From Hofstenia miamia (Eukaryota; Xenacoelomorpha; Acoela), in NCBI GenBank assembly GCA_004352715.1, contig SCFE01000078.1, positions 1,352,519-1,416,518 of the forward strand: 64,000 nucleotides of DNA, in the 5' to 3' direction. The notes beneath the pieces were generated by a model. That model was not told the DNA's origin, did no database searches, and saw only the letters and a list, made by a program, of their open reading frames with translations. Shown here piece after piece: positions 61,401 through 64,000 of the stretch. Within the stretch, counting starts at the first letter, position 1. Each line of letters starts with the position of its first letter. Both the position numbers and the translations under genes were made by a program.

Positions 61401-62220
61401 AGGATTCCCAAAATTCCGTGAGACGTTGTTTGTATGTGATTTTTATTGTTTATTATAATTTAGGTCAAGAGAAATGAGGATTCGATTAAGAATCTCAGAG
61501 ATGAAATAGTTGTACTCAATAACAGAGCTTCATCCTTAAAAGATTCTTTGACAGAGTCGCAGATTCAGCAACGTACTTCCCTTGCTACAATTGATACACT
61601 TGAAAGAGACAAAAGGCGACAATTGGATGAGGTTTGCTCCGAAAAATCTTTTTCCTAATTTTGCAAATTGTGTTTCTTTGAACAGTAATTATATTTCTAA
61701 ATAATGGATTTCGCTCAGATTTTTTATAAATTTTTTTAACTGATTTTAGATCAAGTACTTCAACGCCTACTCTAAACACGGTCTGGCGATTTGCAGTAGA
61801 ATTTACTAAAATGAGGCCATCGAACATCACTCACAGGCCAGCATTTCATGAAAGAATTTGTTTTAGGAATTAAATGCAAAGAATGAGTAATCTTAAGCTT
61901 CTCTACAATTATTGAAACATAATAATATAATAAGCTATGTATTTTCTACAATTTAAAATCAATAGTTTGACCGGGAATTTTGCAGAAATTTTCTATATTT
62001 AATTGTATTTATTACTTTATTATTTTTCTTGGTGCTGCAAATCGCCAGACTGTGATTAAAGTAGGCCTTGAGTACTCCCAGTGAAGATCACATTTGTAGA
62101 TTAATGTAAATTCAAATATGCCACTTTTGTGTTTAGATAAACAAATTGGAGAACTCAACTTCTGATTTGAAATCGTCACTGTCGAAAGCTGCAGACGAAA
62201 ATAGAAATCTATCCAGTTCA
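22627..62220 (+). CDS. Long coiled-coil protein gene, 37 coding exons, 3' end outside window
   Basis: Exons read in one frame give at least 1847 codons without a stop. After a Ser/Glu-rich start (exon 1), the product is almost entirely Glu/Gln/Lys/Ser-rich coiled coil with no enzyme motif, signal peptide or membrane span. Such rods serve as scaffolds in centrosomes, Golgi, sperm tails or synapses; the sequence does not say which. Thirty-three of 36 introns are phase 0 and three are phase 2. Of 34 phase-0 segments, 22 are exact multiples of seven codons, and exons begin at a core heptad position. Nine introns are 42-48 bp; others are kilobases long and full of transposons. No stop is reached before the last visible donor at 62221, so the C-terminus is missing. 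I do not assign a family. Confidence 0.9.
23190..24270 (-). mobile_element. Degenerate LINE ORF2 fragment, minus strand
   Basis: The minus strand from right to left reads ELKNRKK and HYSDKLKREIRKTK (the linker before the reverse transcriptase), then LAKIFEYTLVNSAKSQLL and QFAYKRKFSSAIAPFALLEK (finger region), then RGVPQGLILGRMLFLV (palm motif GVPQGxxLGxxLF). Stops and frameshifts lie between these blocks. The catalytic ADD part is not visible, so the copy is truncated as well as decayed. Confidence 0.7.
25428..25587. repeat. (TA)n microsatellite interrupted by a 99 N gap
   Basis: TA dinucleotides on both sides of N 25458-25556. The gap is most likely unsized microsatellite. Confidence 0.95.
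26229..26369. mobile_element. Small palindromic-ended MITE, about 141 bp
   Basis: The left end GCCACGGTTAGACT and the right end AGTCTAACCGTAGCC are inverted repeats with one mismatch. TA lies at both borders (26227-26228, 26370-26371). The interior has no frame. A 2 bp TA duplication suits Tc/mariner or ISL2EU-type non-autonomous elements; superfamily undecided. Confidence 0.6.
26540..26690. repeat. Degenerate T-rich tandem repeat
   Basis: About six loose copies of a 22-28 bp unit of the form GAATTTGATTTTTTATTTG, with variable T-run length. Confidence 0.6.
26900..27211 (+). promoter_or_regulatory. Possible internal promoter, locally G+C-rich
   Basis: This stretch has an E-box CACGTG (26918-26923), GCGCGCGGGG near 27075 and several CpG-rich words, against an A+T-rich background. 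It immediately precedes the ATG of a candidate alternative first exon. The composition is direct observation; promoter activity is inferred. Confidence 0.35.
27212..27313 (+). CDS. Candidate alternative first exon (1b) of the coiled-coil gene
   Basis: ATG at 27212 opens 34 codons, MDSFTDSGCWGCTKMPLNNE to SSSKVVSNYL, ending at a donor TTG|GTATGC in phase 0. That phase is the one needed to join exon 2 at 30399 (acceptor CTGCAG, first codon CAA). Like exon 1, it is a short Ser/Glu/Asp-containing head without heptads. It could be a chance open frame, since no acceptor or transcript evidence is available. Confidence 0.4.
30399..31560 (+). CDS. Coiled-coil gene, exons 2-7
   Basis: Exons are 30399-30527 (QYVTDLTEQNEVLVQTMEEI, 43 codons), 30650-30733 (NYLKKCHDKESELQQ, 28), 30779-30910 (LHQDSSQEWHEERTTLRQ, 44), 30957-31027 and 31071-31209 (70 codons together) and 31414-31560 (ISQIQAVHSREIREIS, 49). 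Exon 5 contains the non-coil stretch INLRIISPDDVLALIDEDTS, a possible hinge or binding site. It ends in phase 2, and its GT plus the G opening exon 6 makes a Val codon. Without that phase-2 junction exon 6 would not be in frame. Introns 3, 4 and 5 are 45, 46 and 43 bp. Confidence 0.88.
31841..32203 (+). CDS. Coiled-coil gene, exons 8-9
   Basis: 31841-32071 (77 codons, 11 heptads; IMEKQSEIDTLNRNITELHC at the start) and 32120-32203 (28 codons; AQHFERRVKLLEDELHSSRL). They are separated by a 48 bp intron. Donors are GTATGC and GTATAC, acceptors TTAG and TTTAG. Leu/Ile occupy positions a and d through both exons. Confidence 0.9.
32921..33560 (+). CDS. Coiled-coil gene, exons 10-12
   Basis: 32921-32995 (25 codons, IEHLQNSVKEATMSTHCHQD), 33040-33123 (28 codons, LSRRDDTIQKLRKEVLSLQN) and 33498-33560 (21 codons, LDESGRVLQKMKSNYQDKVQ). 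The 44 bp intron between the first two contrasts with 374 bp before the third. Exon 10 is three heptads plus four residues, the length change made by a single coiled-coil stutter. Confidence 0.88.
33894..35143 (-). mobile_element. Mariner-like element relic in intron 12
   Basis: On the minus strand, degraded transposase reads RKRSAELGIPRATMMDHMKR (helix-turn-helix region, about 34740-34800), then YKPISVNQLSGEDMDRRK, then IGPYFFDGNVNQESYANMI and WLQKDVAPAHF. The last is the second catalytic Asp block (usually WFQQDGAPAH). Stops and frameshifts separate the blocks. The ends, TA then GTGGCAACAGAAAAACCC on the left and, in reverse complement, TA then CAATGTGGCCGAAAAGTCCC on the right, look like decayed inverted repeats. 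The length of about 1.25 kb is usual for mariner. Confidence 0.7.
35230..35370. other. Assembly gap (108 N) between G-homopolymer flanks
   Basis: ATCG followed by a G run and ATCTG stands on the left of N 35246-35353. ATCG, a G run and GATCTGCG stands on the right. The repeated flanks suggest that the gap is an unresolved homopolymer with duplicated contig ends. Confidence 0.8.
35646..35935 (+). CDS. Coiled-coil gene, exons 13-14
   Basis: 35646-35729 (28 codons, VERLSSKVAGLEKNLEDTQC) and 35777-35935 (53 codons, ISQYEEKVAKSDREINRILP to EIDQMRAKEAFTVE), separated by a 47 bp intron. A Pro within exon 14 (ILPDLDSYK) may locally break the helix. Exon 14 is seven heptads plus four residues. Confidence 0.9.
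39359..39631 (+). CDS. Coiled-coil gene, exons 15-16
   Basis: 39359-39505 (49 codons, TEFRLDSFKKIQKEYGELED) and 39548-39631 (28 codons, DADLKRELSDMERKLLLSNT), separated by a 42 bp intron, the shortest in this gene. They follow a 3.4 kb intron (35936-39358) in which I recognise no element. Confidence 0.9.
40401..40603 (+). CDS. Coiled-coil gene, exons 17-18
   Basis: 40401-40475 (25 codons, KETLSRKLTSLEERIKEERD) and 40520-40603 (28 codons, SASENSSKEDLKIQYNDILE), with a 44 bp intron. Exon 17 has the same 25-codon length as exon 10. Donors GTATGA and GTACCT, acceptors TTTAG and TATAG. Confidence 0.88.
40965..41102 (+). CDS. Candidate alternative first exon within intron 18
   Basis: ATG at 40965 opens 46 codons (MKPYSSLRSDLELPTSFTPF to TITGFTDTYQ), followed by a donor CAG|GTATTG in phase 0, the phase needed for exon 19 at 43685. 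The stretch is richer in G+C than its intron and has a Pro/Ser/Thr-rich head-like composition, unlike the coil exons. No convincing acceptor in the right position precedes it, so it fits a start exon of a shorter isoform better than an internal exon. A chance frame is possible. Confidence 0.4.
41103..43684 (+). other. Intron 18, distal part: no feature recognised
   Basis: A+T-rich, with a short poly-G run near 43130. No transposon ends or coding blocks identified. Confidence 0.4.
43685..44644 (+). CDS. Coiled-coil gene, exons 19-20
   Basis: 43685-43831 (49 codons, MSNREDTLHKMEASQKDYVD) and 44255-44644 (130 codons, VQRRISDSRKIEQDLDNTRS to RVSLLKTEDE). Exon 20 is the longest of the gene. It is 18 heptads plus four residues and is very rich in Arg, Glu and Ser. 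Its donor is GAG|GTAACT; the open frame continues into the intron but loses coil character immediately. Confidence 0.92.
45581..45832 (+). CDS. Coiled-coil gene, exon 21
   Basis: 84 codons, exactly 12 heptads, from LRRCEETNSLVSNELRELKG to KLNSKCQEKCNE. It contains two copies of the recurring module, LSMRDDLINQLKNDI and LANRDESVSQSKADV, spaced 28 residues apart. This suggests that the 84-codon exon arose from 28-codon units. Confidence 0.92.
46140..46319 (+). CDS. Coiled-coil gene, exon 22
   Basis: 60 codons, IDEKNVIIGKLEKELDNVRN to EVQLQYSQCYSE, acceptor TTTAG, donor GTAACG. Eight heptads plus four residues. Confidence 0.9.
46440..46470. repeat. (TA)n microsatellite ending at a single N
   Basis: About 15 TA units, then one N at 46470. 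Probably a collapsed or unresolved array. Confidence 0.9.
47369..47851. mobile_element. hAT-like MITE with 8 bp target duplication (contains assembly duplication)
   Basis: The left end reads CAGAGATGGACATGGACCG and the right end, in reverse complement, reads CAGAGATGGGCATGGTCGG. Flanking octamers are GTTAGGCA (47361-47368) and GTTAGACA (47852-47859), one mismatch. No transposase frame is present. Bases 47621-47710 recur at 47734-47823 around an N, so the true element is probably about 370 bp. Confidence 0.75.
47710..47726. other. Residual sequencing adapter (Nextera mosaic end)
   Basis: CTGTCTCTTATACACAT is identical to the first 17 bases of the 19-base Tn5/Nextera mosaic-end adapter. It sits at a contig end seven bases before a lone N (47733) and replaces the sequence present in the second copy (47824 onward). 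It is not genomic. Confidence 0.9.
48674..49810 (+). CDS. Coiled-coil gene, exons 23-25
   Basis: 48674-48841 (56 codons, LVRQEDQISQLRDENAKLHD), 49074-49157 (28 codons, LSHRDKVILNLKQEMDNFEE) and 49661-49810 (50 codons, VQAQTEEISVLQQKLRTAQS to AEIANLTYER). Exons 23 and 24 both open with the LxxR(D/E)xxIxxL module. Exon 25 contains two cysteines in KCESCEHK. The pair is isolated and not a convincing metal site. Confidence 0.9.
49811..51745 (+). other. Intron 25 (1.9 kb), no element recognised
   Basis: Contains a C9/N/A-run join at 50190. A possible homopolymer-caused contig end. No coding blocks seen. Confidence 0.5.
51746..52851 (+). CDS. Coiled-coil gene, exons 26-27
   Basis: 51746-52006 (87 codons, QLNMKAADDNATVIDDVTRQ to NLEETEEK) and 52621-52851 (77 codons, LSITSEKLLSHENENENLRK to DCNIEELNRT). 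Exon 26 includes ERWKKLLHQTRQDYENAEKK, an especially charged helix. Donors GTAATC and GTACGG. Confidence 0.92.
53607..54080. repeat. 134 bp direct duplication around a single N (assembly join)
   Basis: Bases 53607-53740 recur at 53947-54080 with offset 340 and two or so substitutions. The first copy stops at the N at 53741. It duplicates the left part of the piggyBac-like MITE below. Confidence 0.75.
53952..54187. mobile_element. piggyBac-like MITE, 236 bp, TTAA borders
   Basis: The left end CTCTTTCACTGCG and the right end, in reverse complement, CCCTTTCACTGCG are inverted repeats with one mismatch. Both are bordered by TTAA (53948-53951 and 54188-54191), the target site duplicated by piggyBac transposases. 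The interior has a direct repeat of ACTGCGAAATTCGACTT and no open frame. It ends 41 bases before exon 28. Confidence 0.8.
54229..54459 (+). CDS. Coiled-coil gene, exon 28
   Basis: 77 codons (11 heptads), ILERDESILELRSRLHSAEH to DKLTDKVHE. Acceptor GCTTTTAG, donor GAG|GTACTC. The exon has the same length as exons 8 and 27. It opens with the recurring RDESILEL module. Confidence 0.93.
54542..54735. mobile_element. hAT-like MITE candidate, 194 bp
   Basis: The left end starts CAGAGGTTTCTAATTGGG and the right end, in reverse complement, CAGCGGTTCTCAG. The flanking octamers GGTTAGAT and TGTTATAC share five of eight bases. The ends are of the common CAGNGGTT type of hAT-derived MITEs, but decay makes the target duplication uncertain. 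Confidence 0.45.
54900..56690 (-). mobile_element. LINE family C with reverse transcriptase, minus strand, degenerate
   Basis: Reading leftward on the minus strand: KKANLFNAYLASNF (about 56560-56600), WIFPLLKSNQLPSSQITSYC and PLSILSRLSIILS (56180-56300, the finger block of PLxK...YRPISLLS), HSTIINLLTLIENC, and the palm block SGFSQGSVFDALFFLVAIND (about 55866-55925). YIDDT with both catalytic aspartates follows (55815-55829), and finally the tail FFPAPSFKKSLLSFLSADGF (about 55060-55120). The 3' end is TAAAGTC followed by a TTATTA-rich repeat (54900-54960). Frameshifts separate the blocks. It shares its tail with the fragment at 15.94 kb. Confidence 0.8.
57018..58158 (+). CDS. Coiled-coil gene, exons 29-31
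   Basis: 57018-57194 (59 codons, MKRYEERTKQAYNELTNYQK to LQTSERDIQQ), 57649-57791 (47 codons plus AG) and 57984-58158 (A plus 58 codons, STITHLEQKVKSSDVELQNS to IQTKLDE). The exon 30 donor is CAG|GTAGAT in phase 2, and AG plus A makes an Arg codon. Exon 31 ends GAG|GTAGAT. Confidence 0.88.
59424..59591 (+). CDS. Coiled-coil gene, exon 32 (first copy)
   Basis: 56 codons, ITAQEKQIQEMDKQILSLNS to SRHKCTELEQE, exactly eight heptads, acceptor GCTTAG, donor GAG|GTTTGC. It lies in a 333 bp unit that is tandemly repeated without differences. Confidence 0.85.
59757..59924 (+). CDS. Coiled-coil gene, exon 32 (second, identical copy)
   Basis: Same 56 codons, acceptor and donor as the first copy. Both copies are phase 0 at each end, so including either or both keeps the frame and adds eight heptads. 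Whether it exists in the genome depends on the duplication being real. Confidence 0.6.
60020..60114. mobile_element. Solo hAT-like element end
   Basis: The sequence ends GGATCCGCTCCTG, which in reverse complement (CAGGAGCGGATCC) matches the ends of the hAT-like element at 5315-8272. It has an internal palindrome GCTTCGCC/TTTTCGGCG. No matching left end or 8 bp duplication was found. Confidence 0.35.
60425..61631 (+). CDS. Coiled-coil gene, exons 33-36
   Basis: 60425-60621 (65 codons plus AA, LAHCEEKLELVERTLANTQD), 61011-61149 (A plus 46 codons, MKNDCSSEKKKNQELATQIY), 61250-61417 (56 codons, CDMLERSLRATHDELNAEKT) and 61464-61631 (56 codons, VKRNEDSIKNLRDEIVVLNN). Exons 33 and 34 join in phase 2 to give 112 codons (16 heptads). 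Exons 35 and 36 are eight heptads each and are separated by a 46 bp intron. Donors GTAAGC, GTATGG, GTGAGA and GTTTGC. Confidence 0.9.
62137..62220 (+). CDS. Coiled-coil gene, exon 37 (last one in the window)
   Basis: 28 codons, INKLENSTSDLKSSLSKAAD to NRNLSSS, acceptor TTTAG, consensus donor TCA|GTAAGT. The good donor shows the gene continues to the right. Confidence 0.9.
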
Positions 62221-62381
62221 GTAAGTATTTTAAGTGTTTGTTTCAATTTTAGTGAAATATGATACCACATGATTCAAGACTTTAAGCCGATCACTATTTC
62301 ACTACCAGTTATATATGAATGTTAATATCAGTATATCACTGCACTCAGTCTTGTATACAAATACAATTCAATATATATATA

Positions 62382-63013
62382 NNNNNNNNNNNNNNNNNNN
62401 NNNNNNNNNNNNNNNNNNNNNNNNNNNNNNNNNNNNNNNNNNNNNNNNNNNNNNNNNNNNNNNNNNNNNNNNNNNNNNNNNNNNNNNNNNNNNNNNNNNN
62501 NNNNNNNNNNNNNNNNNNNNNNNNNNNNNNNNNNNNNNNNNNNNNNNNNNNNNNNNNNNNNNNNNNNNNNNNNNNNNNNNNNNNNNNNNNNNNNNNNNNN
62601 NNNNNNNNNNNNNNNNNNNNNNNNNNNNNNNNNNNNNNNNNNNNNNNNNNNNNNNNNNNNNNNNNNNNNNNNNNNNNNNNNNNNNNNNNNNNNNNNNNNN
62701 NNNNNNNNNNNNNNNNNNNNNNNNNNNNNNNNNNNNNNNNNNNNNNNNNNNNNNNNNNNNNNNNNNNNNNNNNNNNNNNNNNNNNNNNNNNNNNNNNNNN
62801 NNNNNNNNNNNNNNNNNNNNNNNNNNNNNNNNNNNNNNNNNNNNNNNNNNNNNNNNNNNNNNNNNNNNNNNNNNNNNNNNNNNNNNNNNNNNNNNNNNNN
62901 NNNNNNNNNNNNNNNNNNNNNNNNNNNNNNNNNNNNNNNNNNNNNNNNNNNNNNNNNNNNNNNNNNNNNNNNNNNNNNNNNNNNNNNNNNNNNNNNNNNN
63001 NNNNNNNNNNNNN
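62382..63013. other. Assembly gap (632 N)
   Basis: Preceded by a (TA)n run. It hides the 5' part of the Penelope-like element. Confidence 0.99.
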
Positions 63014-64000
63014 CCTCAACTCATTCCTTCCTTCAATTAAATTTACTCAAGAAACAGAAACCAATGGTCATCTCAATTTCCTTGATGTTTCTCTTCACCA
63101 AGCTTCATCTTCATTTGAAACTTCTCTCTACATCACACCCTCAAACACTGGGTTATATATCCCCTTCAATTCCTACTGTTCTGAAAAATATAAGTTATCT
63201 ATTCCTCGTAACTTATTTTCCCGAGCCGTCCGCCTATCATCTTCTTATCAAAAAGTAACTGAAGCTTTCGATACAATCTTTCAAAATCTCCGCGAAAATG
63301 GTTATCCTGATAATGTTCTCCGTCGCTCATCTAATGCTGCCATTAATCCATCGCCTCAAAATGCACTTTGTGATAAAAAGTCAATTTATTGGAAAGTTCC
63401 CTATATCGCTAGTCTTTTAAAAAATCTTGAAGCCTCAGTAAAAAATCTCAACAAGAAATTCATTCAATTCAAATCAAGCCTGTCTTTCAATCATTCAAAA
63501 CCAGCAACATCTTTTCCAACAAAGATCCCATTCCAATGTCTCTACGCTCTTCTCTTGTTTATAAATATCATTGTCATAAGTGTGAGCACTTATACATAGG
63601 AGAGACTAGAAGACATCTTCAAACCAGAATCCGAGAACATCTCTACGGTCATCTTCGCTCAGAAGTCTTCCTCCATCCTCAAAGCCATGCCGCCACTTCA
63701 TCAAATTTCTCAGTCATAATCTGTCATCCATCTTTAAAGGTAGCCGAAGCANCATATAAAATGCTGCCATTAATCCATCGCCTCAAAATGCACTTTGTGA
63801 TAAAAAGTCAATTTATTGGAAAGTTCCCTATATCGCTAGTCTTTCAAAAAATCTTGAAGCCTCAGTAAAAAATCTCAACAAGAAATTCATTCAATTCAAA
63901 TCAAGCCTGTCTTTCAATCATTCAAAACCAGCAACATCTTTTCCAACAAAGATCCCATTCCAATGTCTCTACGCTCTTCTCTTGTTTATAAATATCATTG
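63014..64000 (+). mobile_element. Penelope-like element, C-terminal reverse transcriptase tail and endonuclease
   Basis: From 63014 one frame reads FTQETETNGHLNFLDVSLHQ, a conserved late reverse-transcriptase segment of Penelope-like elements (xFLDVxL). It is followed by NTGLYIPFNSYCSEKYKLSI and the linker. In another frame from about 63536 comes VYKYHCHKCEHLYIGETRRH and LQTRIREHL, the start of a GIY-YIG endonuclease with its CxxC pair and YIGET-R-EH residues. A frameshift separates the two parts near 63540. An N at 63752 and a 240 bp duplication (63334-63573 repeated at 63761-64000) interrupt the endonuclease. The insertion lies in intron 37, in sense orientation. Confidence 0.82.

Noticed and set aside
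22627-62220. Naming the coiled-coil gene as PMFBP1, a golgin, rootletin or another specific family
   Set aside because: Coiled-coil composition gives false resemblance. No domain outside the rod is diagnostic, and the C-terminus is missing.
1-64000. CRISPR arrays, operons, ribosome binding sites or other bacterial features
   Set aside because: Spliced genes and eukaryotic transposons throughout; the only tandem arrays are minisatellites and microsatellites without spacers.

Overview
This is a eukaryotic, animal-type window. It is strongly A+T-rich and carries spliced genes with GT/AG introns, many non-LTR retrotransposon relics, DNA transposons, a Penelope-like element and several assembly gaps. 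The genes and repeats fit an invertebrate metazoan. I cannot name the species from the sequence. A recurrent class of 40-48 bp introns beside kilobase introns full of repeats is a useful genome signature.

Region 1-16.2 kb is repeat-dominated. It holds three copies of one CR1/Jockey-like LINE family (1-520 and 1310-1919 plus strand, 8350-9700 minus strand), an IS630-type transposase fragment (about 960-1300 minus), and tandem repeats at 3.3-3.84 kb. A 2.96 kb non-autonomous hAT-like element (5315-8272) has an exact 8 bp target duplication. A second LINE (10.0-13.2 kb) has an SGNH/esterase ORF1 and a 3' hairpin followed by an ATCTT repeat. A+T-rich DNA without recognisable genes follows, then a 5'-truncated LINE tail (15.94-16.22 kb).

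Region 17.17-19.29 kb, minus strand, holds a compact seven-exon CREB/CREM-type bZIP gene of 182 codons. Its basic region and leucine zipper are very close to animal CREB. No kinase-inducible domain is visible. A TATA-like box and three CRE/half-CRE sites lie just upstream of the first ATG. This layout resembles the ICER repressor form of mammalian CREM, but here it appears as the readable form of the gene.

Region 22.6-62.2 kb, plus strand, is one large gene for a long coiled-coil protein. I could join 37 coding exons, at least 1847 codons with no stop, running off the window. Most exons are whole numbers of heptads long (28, 49, 56, 77, 84 codons) and nearly all splice in phase 0. Each exon starts at the same heptad position. 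One exon is tandemly duplicated in a 333 bp perfect repeat. Two further ORFs with phase-0 donors could be alternative first exons (27212, 40965). The family is not assigned. The introns hold a LINE fragment (23.2-24.27 kb), a mariner relic (33.9-35.1 kb), small hAT, piggyBac and other MITEs, a LINE with a reverse transcriptase (about 54.96-56.69 kb, minus) and, in the last intron, a Penelope-like element with an endonuclease domain (63.0-64.0 kb).

Several joins are assembly artefacts. Single N bases sit between duplicated flanks at 10247, 47733, 53741 and 63752. One of these carries a stretch identical to the Nextera transposase mosaic end (47710-47726).
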